DNA of 19,793 nt. Origin: Anaerolineaceae bacterium. Lineage in GTDB: Bacteria; Chloroflexota; Anaerolineae; Anaerolineales; Villigracilaceae. The stretch covers positions 1-19,793 of the forward strand of contig VFKQ01000234.1 in NCBI GenBank assembly GCA_009885445.1. The letters are read 5' to 3'. Made by a program: the position numbers and the translations under genes. Below the pieces are notes generated by a model, which was not told where the DNA came from, did no database searches, and saw only the letters and a list, made by a program, of their open reading frames with translations. This document shows positions 7,372 to 14,906 of the stretch, piece after piece. Position 1 is the first letter of the stretch; each line of letters begins with the position of its first letter.

Positions 7372-9299
7372 GTCTGCCGCTCGGTTTCCATTTCGTGAAT
7401 GGCGCGGGCCACGGCTTCGACGGCGACGCGTTGCTTGCGATACAGGTCGGCTTCAGAGAGTGCAAGGCGCGATGCCACTTCGCGGACTTTGCGGCCTTCG
7501 ATAAATTTCATTTCGAGGATGTTGAACAAAATCCATTCGCTGGTGAAGCGACGGTCACCGACGGGTTTCACTTGATCCACTGCTTTGCGTAAAAATGCGC
7601 GCAGGGCGTTGGCGGCGTTGCCTTCGTGTTCGTCGAGCAAGTCCTGCACGACAGCCAAACGAATGAGCGGACTCGCAGTAAGTTTTGGTCCGCCCCAGTA
7701 ATGACCGAGGGCGTCTTTGACCCAGTTAGACACGTCTGACTCGGGCGGCAGATTTTCGGCCAGCAGATTCACACGGCTATCGTAGCGACCGAAAGCGCGC
7801 AAGCGTTGGAGCATTTCCACTTTGGGTTGCAAGTCTTCGAGCGAGCGGAAGACACGCTGTTGCAGTTGACGGTCTTCGAGGGCCAGACCGGCGCGCGCGG
7901 CGAGCAACCACAAGGCTTCGCGCTGGTCGGCATCGAGGGGTTGTTCTGCGGAATGTGCAACGCCGAGCAAGCCGAGTAGCGGCGGGATGTCGTCGTGGTC
8001 CATTTCGGGTTGGCGGCGCAAATGCAGTGGCAGAATTAAAAAACCAGACCAGGTGAATTCACGCTGTAATGGCGACGCAGGCCGCGCGGCTTGCCCGTCT
8101 TGCAGAACCTGCAATACATCTGTCAAATTATTTGAGTCGAGCAGGTTGCGGTTGCCCATGGTGACAATTAGCGAAAGGTCAGATTCGTCGAGGGCGGCCA
8201 CGAAAGCCGCTGGCGATTGGAGCAGGTCACGTACTGCGGCGAGCACATTTTCGAGGAACTGTTGCAAGTCTCCGCGAGTGAGCAGACGCTCTTCGATATT
8301 TTGCAAAATACTTAATTCAGTGCGGTCACGGCCAAAGAATAAAGCTCGTTCCCACACAGGCGCGGCGAGGGTGATGAGATGCTCGAGCAGAAGAATGCTG
8401 ACGACGACAACGAGCGGCACAAAGGCGTTATAGGCTGAGCCAAAATATTCGCCGCCGCGCCGCACCACCGTCATCAAGCCGAGGGCAATGGAGGCCACAG
8501 CCGGCCCACGCAGAATCCATTTAAAGAGGCGCGTCTTCACCACGCGGTCGGGCCATGAGACGCCGAAGAAAGCCACGGCATAAGCCATGACGACGACCAG
8601 CGCGCCGACGATTAAATTTATCAGCGTGACCGCGATCCAAAACTCAAGCGGGTGACGGGCCGCGACAGACGAACCATATAAAAGAAATGGATAGCAACCC
8701 AAAGCGGGGGCGGTGGCTCCAGCCATCAGGTAAACCATGCGCCGCCGACCGGCACGAGTCAGCATGCGCGAGTAAGCGCGCGAAAAATTAACTGCGGCCC
8801 AAAGCATGATAATCACGTAATAAACAGTGAAGACTTCCGTCCATGCGGTGCGCGTGAGATACGGGGCAGGCTGTCCGCCAGCGATGATGGGGCCGAGCAA
8901 TTTTCCGGAGGAGAGTAGAAGCAGGAAGCCGGCAGAGATCAAATACACTAATCGGACGGCGGCCCGTCGTCGTCCGCGCGAGGGGCGGCCTGCGGTAACG
9001 AGCAAGGCGTCGGAGAGGTGTAAGTATGCGGCGGGCAGGAAGGCGATGCCGATCCATTGCAGGCGCAGGAGCAGGTCTATGCCCCATAGCGGGGTGTCGG
9101 CGCTTTGCAGTGTTTCGGCGGTGAAGACAACCACCACCCCCAGAAGAATTAGCGCAAAGGAGCGCGCCACACGGTCGCGCAGGTTAAATGACAAAGCATA
9201 GAGGAACAGCGAGAAGGCCGTGATGGCAATGCCCGCCGTAAGGATTTGATTGAAAGTTTGGATGCCTGTTAGCAGGCCGTCGGTCCATCCGTTAAACAT
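7368..9299 (-). CDS. Membrane sensor with GAF-like domain and C-terminal HTH-like domain
   Basis: A 643-residue protein without an assigned name. Residues about 15-320 hold 8-9 hydrophobic helices resembling the N-terminal 7TM region found in some histidine kinases. A GAF-like segment follows (about 325-480, starting ELSILQNIEERLLTRGDLQQ), then a linker. The C-terminal domain (about 555-643) contains KVREVASRLALSEADLYRKQ (from about residue 604), which reads as a helix-turn-helix of the sigma region 4/LuxR type. There is no kinase H-box, ATPase, GGDEF or HD motif. This suggests a membrane-bound one-component regulator, which is inference. It overlaps ftsK by 4 bases (ATGA). The start codon has no Shine-Dalgarno and is preceded directly by an octamer repeat array. 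Confidence 0.75.
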   Translation of the reverse strand: MFNGWTDGLLTGIQTFNQILTAGIAITAFSLFLYALSFNLRDRVARSFALILLGVVVVFTAETLQSADTPLWGIDLLLRLQWIGIAFLPAAYLHLSDALLVTAGRPSRGRRRAAVRLVYLISAGFLLLLSSGKLLGPIIAGGQPAPYLTRTAWTEVFTVYYVIIMLWAAVNFSRAYSRMLTRAGRRRMVYLMAGATAPALGCYPFLLYGSSVAARHPLEFWIAVTLINLIVGALVVVMAYAVAFFGVSWPDRVVKTRLFKWILRGPAVASIALGLMTVVRRGGEYFGSAYNAFVPLVVVVSILLLEHLITLAAPVWERALFFGRDRTELSILQNIEERLLTRGDLQQFLENVLAAVRDLLQSPAAFVAALDESDLSLIVTMGNRNLLDSNNLTDVLQVLQDGQAARPASPLQREFTWSGFLILPLHLRRQPEMDHDDIPPLLGLLGVAHSAEQPLDADQREALWLLAARAGLALEDRQLQQRVFRSLEDLQPKVEMLQRLRAFGRYDSRVNLLAENLPPESDVSNWVKDALGHYWGGPKLTASPLIRLAVVQDLLDEHEGNAANALRAFLRKAVDQVKPVGDRRFTSEWILFNILEMKFIEGRKVREVASRLALSEADLYRKQRVAVEAVARAIHEMETERQT

Positions 9300-9393
9300 G
9301 GGGGTTAGGGGGTTGGATAGTTGGATAGTTTGATAGTTGGCTTGAAACTACGTAACTACGAAACTATCTAACTACAAAACTACGTAACTAAAT
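9299..9393. repeat. Inverted octamer tandem array filling the gap
   Basis: On the minus strand five octamers of the form AACNNNNN (AACTATCA, AACTATCC twice, AACCCCCT, AACCCCCA) run from 9338 down to 9299, the last base being the A of the sensor ATG. On the plus strand six octamers of the form AACTANNN run from 9346 to 9393, the last base belonging to the GNAT stop codon. A short spacer separates the arms, and the two halves can pair imperfectly. The array replaces any Shine-Dalgarno for the sensor gene. Confidence 0.8.
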
Positions 9394-9923
9394 TACAAAG
9401 AGCGTCCAAAAAACAAAGCGACATCGTGATTGGCGTAGTAATGGTCATTATAACCGCAGTACTCGAGGCCAAATTTTTGCGCCATACGAATGGCGGGCTG
9501 GTTCTTGGCCTGCGCTTCAAACATGAGCATGCGACTGCCGCGTTGGACAGCCCATTCCCCCACTCTGGCCAACAGCGCCGAGCCAATGCCTGCTCGACGA
9601 TGCGCTGGCGAGACCACCAAATCAGTGACCCAGGCCACTGTGGCGCGGCTTTGTTCTGTCACAACAACATAGCCCAGCGCCTCGGCGTCGAGAGCCACCA
9701 GCACTGCGGCTTTGAACTGCCATTCATCGGCCAGTGAATAGGGATTACGCGGATACTCCACAAAGATGGGACGTGGCAAACGCACTTCGCGCAAGGTCGT
9801 CGAAATCTGATCAGGCTCGCGGCGCAAGTCTAATTGCCAGACGTATTCACTTTTGCAAGTGTGGTCAATACCCATCAGGCGCGGCAGGTCAGTGGAAACA
9901 GCGGGACGAATTTGAACAGGCAT
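9393..9923 (-). CDS. GNAT family N-acetyltransferase
   Basis: A 176-residue acetyl-CoA-dependent N-acetyltransferase. The cofactor-binding motif A is clear: DLVVSPAHRRAGIGSALL (101-118) with the R-x-x-G-x-G/A pyrophosphate loop, followed by motif B (NQPAIRMAQKFGLEYCGY, about 141-158). The layout resembles RimI or streptothricin acetyltransferases, but the substrate cannot be read from sequence. The ATG at 9923 comes 5 bases after the stop of the upstream membrane-protein gene, so it is probably the last gene of a PNP, membrane protein, GNAT operon. Its stop codon abuts the octamer array. Confidence 0.88.
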   Translation of the reverse strand: MPVQIRPAVSTDLPRLMGIDHTCKSEYVWQLDLRREPDQISTTLREVRLPRPIFVEYPRNPYSLADEWQFKAAVLVALDAEALGYVVVTEQSRATVAWVTDLVVSPAHRRAGIGSALLARVGEWAVQRGSRMLMFEAQAKNQPAIRMAQKFGLEYCGYNDHYYANHDVALFFGRSL

Positions 9924-9928
9924 CGAAA

Positions 9929-10606
9929 TTATTGTCCTTTGATTCGGATGGGGATGATGCAGGGTGTGAGCGCGAGTCCCTGATTATCGGTGACGACCAG
10001 ACGCAAGAGGTAGTCGCCGGGTGTAAACACAGACGTGTTGAGCGAACCGAGGGTTTCGTTTTTGTGCGGGTCGCTGGCGGCGTAGATGGTGGCCCAAATG
10101 TCGGAGCCGGGCAGGGAAATTTCGTATTTATAAAAACCGAAGTTGCCCACATCTACAGAGCCGATGATTTCGACAATGCCGCGGATTTCTGCGCCGGGCC
10201 TCGGCGAGGTGATCTCGAGCCGCCCGGGCACACATCCGGCAGACCCGGCAATGGTTGGAAGTGGAGCGGATGTACCCAAGGCGTTGAGTTGGGTAGCCGG
10301 CGCAAGCGCCGTCGGGCCGGCGAGAATATCCAGCGTGGGCGTTAATAATAACGATGAAGCGGGCAAGCCCGGCACGATGAAAGTGGTGATCGAAAATTCA
10401 GCGCAGGCCACGACCAGGATCAGAACAGTGACAGCGATCCAGCGCGACAGTTTACGCATGGCGATCTCGCGCTCGAGACCGAAGTAGGATTCGCGCCACT
10501 CTCTCCACGCCTTCCACAAATAGCGTGTGGAAAAAAGCGCGCCGATGGCCAGGCCAATATAAATGACAGGGAAAATCCTGGCGAGGGTGATGAAGATGAG
10601 GTCCAC
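9929..10606 (-). CDS. Two-TM membrane protein with extracytoplasmic Ig-like domain
   Basis: A 225-residue protein of unknown function. Two hydrophobic helices (about 4-26 and 54-78) flank a charged cytoplasmic-like stretch (RYLWKAWREWRESYFGLERE). A Pro/Thr/Ala-rich linker follows (about 79-120), then a domain (about 124-225) with an Ig-like beta pattern: LEITSPRPGAEIRG, VGNFGFYKYEIS and FTPGDYLLRLVVTDNQG. It contains two cysteines that could form a disulphide. The domain resembles C-terminal modules of Chloroflexota surface proteins, suggesting an exported wall- or surface-facing part. The GTG start at 10606 has AAGGG about 10 bases upstream. It lies 18 bases after the PNP gene and 5 before GNAT. 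Confidence 0.7.
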   Translation of the reverse strand: MDLIFITLARIFPVIYIGLAIGALFSTRYLWKAWREWRESYFGLEREIAMRKLSRWIAVTVLILVVACAEFSITTFIVPGLPASSLLLTPTLDILAGPTALAPATQLNALGTSAPLPTIAGSAGCVPGRLEITSPRPGAEIRGIVEIIGSVDVGNFGFYKYEISLPGSDIWATIYAASDPHKNETLGSLNTSVFTPGDYLLRLVVTDNQGLALTPCIIPIRIKGQ

Positions 10607-10624
10607 TCGATTTCGGCCCTTTAT

Positions 10625-11461
10625 TTACAACGCGCGCAAAACGCCGCGAATAATCTTCTCCATCTTGGGGGTGATGACGCGGCCCGCTTCCATCACCTCA
10701 TCATGGGTGGTGATGGTGGAGCCATCCAAATTGGCTTTGTTGCTGATGCCCGAAAAACCAAGCACGCGCATGTTGCCATGACGCGCCACGGTCACTTCGG
10801 GCACGGTGGACATGCCGACAGAGTCTGCGCCGGCCATGTGCAGAAAGCGCAAGTCGGCGGGGGTTTCGAACGAGGGTCCGCTTAGGCCGGCGTAAACGCC
10901 CTCTCGAAGGGTCACACCCGCTTCAAGCGCGGATTGGCGCGCGATGTCGGCCAGTGAACGGTCGTAGGCTTGACTCATGTCGGGGAAGCGCGGTCCGAAT
11001 TCGTCGAGGTTGGGTCCGATTAATGGATTGAGTCCCATCATGCCGGCCAGGTTGAGGTGGTCGGTGATGAGCATCACATCGCCGGGCAAAAAATTGGGAT
11101 TGATTCCGCCAGCGGCGTTGGTGACGATGAGCACGTCTACGCCGAGTTTGTGCATCACGCGAATCGGCAGTGTGACCTGCGACATGTGATAGCCCTCATA
11201 ATAATGAACGCGGCCCTGCAAGACCATAACGTTTTTATTTTCGAGCGCGCCGATCACAAGTTGTCCGCTGTGGCCCATGACTGTTGAAAGAGGCCAGTGT
11301 GGTAGTTCACGAACGGGTATAATTTGCGCGCCTGACACAGAATCGGCCAGCGTGTTCAGGCCTGAGCCGAGAATCAAACCGACGCGCGGCGTAATACTTA
11401 AGCGCGCGCGCAAGGCTGAAACGGTTTCATTAATTTCTTGTTGTGTAATAATTTCCTGCAT
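10625..11461 (-). CDS. punA: Purine nucleoside phosphorylase (trimeric, PNP type)
   Basis: A 278-residue enzyme that splits purine nucleosides with phosphate into base and ribose 1-phosphate (purine salvage). Motifs in order: phosphate loop GSG (32-34), GRVHYYEG (83-90; phosphate/ribose site), TNAAGGI (114-120), EGVYAGLSGPSFET (187-200) with the base-binding Glu199, MSTVPE (217-222) and SGISNKA with Asn241. The Glu/Asn pair favours PNP over methylthioadenosine phosphorylase. I chose the ATG at 11461 because AGGA lies 7 bases upstream. A GTG at 11506 would add 15 residues that do not look family-like. It is the first gene of the operon with the two-TM protein and GNAT. Confidence 0.94.
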   Translation of the reverse strand: MQEIITQQEINETVSALRARLSITPRVGLILGSGLNTLADSVSGAQIIPVRELPHWPLSTVMGHSGQLVIGALENKNVMVLQGRVHYYEGYHMSQVTLPIRVMHKLGVDVLIVTNAAGGINPNFLPGDVMLITDHLNLAGMMGLNPLIGPNLDEFGPRFPDMSQAYDRSLADIARQSALEAGVTLREGVYAGLSGPSFETPADLRFLHMAGADSVGMSTVPEVTVARHGNMRVLGFSGISNKANLDGSTITTHDEVMEAGRVITPKMEKIIRGVLRAL

Positions 11462-11530
11462 GTTGAATTCCTGAATATTTTTTTGTGCCGTGCGATTCTG
11501 GCCCACCCTCGAATCATACGCGACAAAAAA

Positions 11531-11539
11531 ATTATAACA
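11531..11539 (-). promoter_or_regulatory. Extended -10 promoter of the PNP operon
   Basis: TGTTATAAT on the minus strand (TATAAT at 11531-11536) forms an extended -10 box, which can act with a poor -35. It lies about 70 bases before the chosen PNP start. The nearest -35-like hexamer, TTGAAC, is 20 bases upstream, which is too far for optimal spacing. Confidence 0.45.
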
Positions 11540-11570
11540 GAGATAGGGCTTACGCAGTTCAAAATCTTTT

Positions 11571-11732
11571 TGCCGCCAATTTCGCGAATTTTCGCTAATG
11601 TTCTAAATAACTCACCTTACGCGGTTAGCCACAGCCCACAGGGTTATAAAGCGCACAGAGTTTTTTGGTTTTTTTCTCGGGGTTTTCTCTGTGAATTCTT
11701 TGGCAAATCCTTATGCTGCGCAAGGTGAGTTA
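11571..11732. repeat. Dispersed repeat copy 2 and 125-bp inverted-repeat element
   Basis: The gap between the divergent PNP and HD-GYP genes (11462-11822) has no credible gene. Segment 11571-11611 is an inverted copy of 948-987. It overlaps a second structure: TAACTCACCTTACGC (11608-11622) and GCGCAAGGTGAGTTA (11718-11732) pair with one mismatch across 125 bp, enclosing CACAGAG and CTCTGTG plus two T-rich runs. A degenerate mobile element is likely. A GATAAT at 11733-11738 could be a -10 box for the HD-GYP gene, but no good -35 is seen. Confidence 0.5.
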
Positions 11733-11822
11733 GATAATCCAGGTTTGTGGGCGACCCGCATTCGCAACTACGCGACGACGCCCGTGCTCGTGTAATACCC
11801 AATCCACGCCCGCAGAGACCTC

Positions 11823-14800
11823 ATGCCGCGCCGAACCGCAGACTCAATCCTTGCCGCAACCGCAATTTTTTTCATAATTGTTGGGCAGGGTTTCGTGTTG
11901 ATTCCAGATCAATTTGACGTTCTGTTGGCCGGCCTGCCGCAGAATTCCGCCCTCGTTCTGGGCGGTTTTTTTCTGGCAAGCGGGTTGATTTGTTTTCCAG
12001 CCGCGCTCACCCAAACGCACAAGGCCCATCAAGCGCTGGCCGCAACGCTGGCACAACTGGCGCTGGGCGTGTTGGCGGCTTTGTATGCCCGCGCGCAAAT
12101 GCTCATCGAAGCCACATTGCCAATATTGCTAATGCTGGCGCTTTTGTTTTCAACGCGCGCATGGCCGCGGGTCAAGGCGCGCAGTATTTACCCGATTGCG
12201 GCGCTCACTTTCCTTTTTTGCGCGCTGGCCATCTTTCTGCATTTTGACTGGTTCCCAATCCCACTTGAGAATATAGACTATGTAAGATGGGCGCTGGGCG
12301 CAGTCTTTGCGCTAAGCGGACTCTTGCTCCTGTTGCGGATTCGCCAACCCGGGCCCGCTCCGTTGCGGCGCTCGAGGCTGGTTGCCCTGCCCTCAGCCTT
12401 TTACATGCTGACAGCCCTCGCCGACGGCAATATCGCCAGCGCGATTCTGCCGCTGTGCTGGGTGACGCTAACCCTCGCACAGGATTTCGCTCCCTTCGAA
12501 TGGCGCAAGCTCAAATTTGAACGGCGTTTTTACCTGTATTTTCTACTCAGCGCACTGGTCGGCTTTCTGGCGTCGCTGGGTTTCACGCGCCTTTTCACGA
12601 TTATCTTCGCAGACCCAATTCTGCGCGCACAATTAACTGTGACGACCATTGTGCTCATCACCGAAATCGCCTGGCTGACGCGTATCCTGCTCAATGCCCA
12701 CAGCCAGATTAAATTAAAGCGCACATTCAGTTCAAGCGCAAACGAGAGCGCTTCAAAAGAAAAACCCGCCAGCCCCGAATCGTTTTTGCGACAAATAAGC
12801 AATCTGCAAGATCAGCTGGCCGCCGAAAAGCGGCGCAACTTGCAGTTGAATCTGCTTTCGGAGTTAAGTCAGCAATTGGAAGCCCAGCTCGATGCGCCCG
12901 TGGCGGCGCAATTGATGATCAACATGCTCCAACAGGCCCTGCACTGTGATTTTGCCGGGCTTTATAACCATGAACTAGAAAAGCGCGAGCTTACACTGCT
13001 CGCGGCGGCTGGACAAAAAATGAGTCTATTTGCTCCCGGGCATCGCCAAAACATTAATCACGGCATCCTGGGCCGCGCCGCGCGTCTGCGCAAGACACAG
13101 GCGGTGGCAGACACAAGCCTTGATATTGATTTCGAACCGTTGTCAGATGAGCAAACTCTGGCGCTCATCGCCGTCCCGCTAATTGACCACGGTCACCTGC
13201 GCGCGGTGCTGGAGGTCAGCGCTGATCACGTCAACGCCTTTACCAATGCAGACCTGCAACTGGTGGAGGCGGCGGCTGGAGAGCTGTTGCGCGCATGGGA
13301 ACGGTCTGACTATCACAACCGCCTCGCGCATTTGATTCAGGCCGGCATCTCGCTGACGAATCAGCCCGACCCGCAAGCGGCGGCGCAGGAAGTGGCCGCG
13401 ATTGCGCGCCAAACTTTGCAGGCGCGATTCGCTTATGTCACACTGCTGGGCCTCGAAGGCAGTTTTACACGTGTGGCTTCTTCGGGCCTTGCCCCTAACC
13501 TGCTAAATTCGTTTGGCACAGACCCAGCCCTTGAGCCATTGTTGCAAGCTACGCTCAATGCAGACCGCCCCTTCCGCGTGCGCGACGTGCGCAAATATAA
13601 AAACGCATCTCATTTAAATCTTGATGATGCCAGCCTGCGCAGTATGATTGCCATCCCTATCCGTATGCATCGCCTGAGTGTAGGCGCCATGCTGGCCTTC
13701 GGCAAACAAGGCAGTGTCTTCTTCACTGAAAACGATGAAACGCTGGCCAGCCTGTTATCGTCACAAGCGGCCGCGGCCATTGAAAGCGCGTGGCTCTCGC
13801 ACGAATTGCGCACTACGTTTTCAAATGCCACACAGCTTTATCAATTAAGTTATCAGGTCATTCAGGCCGAAGAGCTGAGCGTGGCCGCCAAACATATTGC
13901 GGAAACCACGCGCAAAATTTGTTCGGCCAGTTCTGTCGGAATTCTTTTGTTGCGCCCGGATGGGCAAACCGAAGCCGAGGTGCAAATTGACGCCAACGGC
14001 GCTGAAGCCGAGATCAGTCATCCGCTGGAAATTATCGGGCGCGCCATCGAAACAGGCCAGAGTATTTACCATTCGCCCGAGAACGATGCCTCTACCATTT
14101 GTCACCCCCTGAAAACGCCCAGCCGTACCTATGGCGCATTATGGCTGACGATTCCTGACGAACGCGGCTCGCATTATGCGGCCAATGCGCAGACACTGGC
14201 CAATCAGGCCGCAGTGGCGCTGGAGCGTTCCATCCTGCTGGTTGAATCTCGCGAGCAAGCCGAGCAAATTGAGTCTGCGTACAAACAGTTGAGTCAGACG
14301 TATGACATGACGCTGGCGGCGCTGATGTCTGCGCTGGATGCGCGCGATCAAGAGACCGAAGGTCACAGCCTGCGCGTGGCGAACATCGCACGTTTGCTCG
14401 GAGAGCACATGCACTTATCGCCCGATCAGCTTAAAGTGCTCGAACGCGGCTCGTTGTTGCATGACATTGGAAAAATTGGCATCAGCGACACCATCCTGCA
14501 CAAGTCCGGCCCATTGGATGAAAACGAGTGGAAGATTATGCGTCTGCATCCCGACATCGGCGCGCGCATTGTCGAAGACATCCCCTTCCTGCAAGATTCG
14601 CTTTCAGTGGTGCGCTATCATCAAGAGCGTTGGGACGGAAGCGGCTACCCACTTGGCTTGAGTGGGCTAGAAATTCCCCTGCTGGCGCGCATCTTCGCAG
14701 TGGCCGACACACTCGACGCGCTAACCTCCCTGCGGCCCTATCGTACGAAAATTTCCCCCGCCGAAGCATTGCAATATCTGCGCGAGCAGGCTGGCATTTT

Positions 14801-14906
14801 ATATGACCCCGCCGTTCTCGCAATCTTTCAAGACCCAGCCCTGCTGGATGCGATCAGTGAGTTTGTCGAAGACCCTGGCCGCCGCCAGATTGAGCCAGCC
14901 TCTTAA
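11823..14906 (+). CDS. Membrane protein with three GAF-like domains and HD-GYP domain
   Basis: A 1027-residue putative c-di-GMP phosphodiesterase. Residues 1-290 contain about 8-10 TM helices. A short coiled coil (about 305-340, RQISNLQDQLAAEKRRNLQ) links to three GAF-like modules (about 340-490, 500-655, 680-810). The HD-GYP domain (about 826-1015) has EGHSLRVA (His848), HDIGKIG (His880, Asp881, Lys884), LHPDIGARIV and HQERWDGSGYP (His933). The usual second histidine after His933 is Gln934, a known type of variation that could change the metal site. No GGDEF or receiver domain is present. The ATG at 11823 has only a weak AGAG upstream. The gene stands alone on the plus strand, convergent with ltaE, and the two share the bases TTA of overlapping stop codons. 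Confidence 0.9.
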   Translation: MPRRTADSILAATAIFFIIVGQGFVLIPDQFDVLLAGLPQNSALVLGGFFLASGLICFPAALTQTHKAHQALAATLAQLALGVLAALYARAQMLIEATLPILLMLALLFSTRAWPRVKARSIYPIAALTFLFCALAIFLHFDWFPIPLENIDYVRWALGAVFALSGLLLLLRIRQPGPAPLRRSRLVALPSAFYMLTALADGNIASAILPLCWVTLTLAQDFAPFEWRKLKFERRFYLYFLLSALVGFLASLGFTRLFTIIFADPILRAQLTVTTIVLITEIAWLTRILLNAHSQIKLKRTFSSSANESASKEKPASPESFLRQISNLQDQLAAEKRRNLQLNLLSELSQQLEAQLDAPVAAQLMINMLQQALHCDFAGLYNHELEKRELTLLAAAGQKMSLFAPGHRQNINHGILGRAARLRKTQAVADTSLDIDFEPLSDEQTLALIAVPLIDHGHLRAVLEVSADHVNAFTNADLQLVEAAAGELLRAWERSDYHNRLAHLIQAGISLTNQPDPQAAAQEVAAIARQTLQARFAYVTLLGLEGSFTRVASSGLAPNLLNSFGTDPALEPLLQATLNADRPFRVRDVRKYKNASHLNLDDASLRSMIAIPIRMHRLSVGAMLAFGKQGSVFFTENDETLASLLSSQAAAAIESAWLSHELRTTFSNATQLYQLSYQVIQAEELSVAAKHIAETTRKICSASSVGILLLRPDGQTEAEVQIDANGAEAEISHPLEIIGRAIETGQSIYHSPENDASTICHPLKTPSRTYGALWLTIPDERGSHYAANAQTLANQAAVALERSILLVESREQAEQIESAYKQLSQTYDMTLAALMSALDARDQETEGHSLRVANIARLLGEHMHLSPDQLKVLERGSLLHDIGKIGISDTILHKSGPLDENEWKIMRLHPDIGARIVEDIPFLQDSLSVVRYHQERWDGSGYPLGLSGLEIPLLARIFAVADTLDALTSLRPYRTKISPAEALQYLREQAGILYDPAVLAIFQDPALLDAISEFVEDPGRRQIEPAS

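Noticed and set aside
6506..7504. Long 332-residue open frame on the plus strand opposite ftsK
   Set aside because: It is antisense to the well-supported FtsK linker and membrane region, is rich in Arg/Ser/Pro as expected of a shadow frame, and shows no domain.
9300..9312. Telomere-like or G-quadruplex motif GGGGGTTAGGGGG
   Set aside because: Only two G-runs are present, too few for an intramolecular quadruplex; the bases are explained as two C-rich octamers of the array.
9299..9393. CRISPR array
   Set aside because: Units are 8 bases with no spacers, the arms are inverted, and no cas genes are near.
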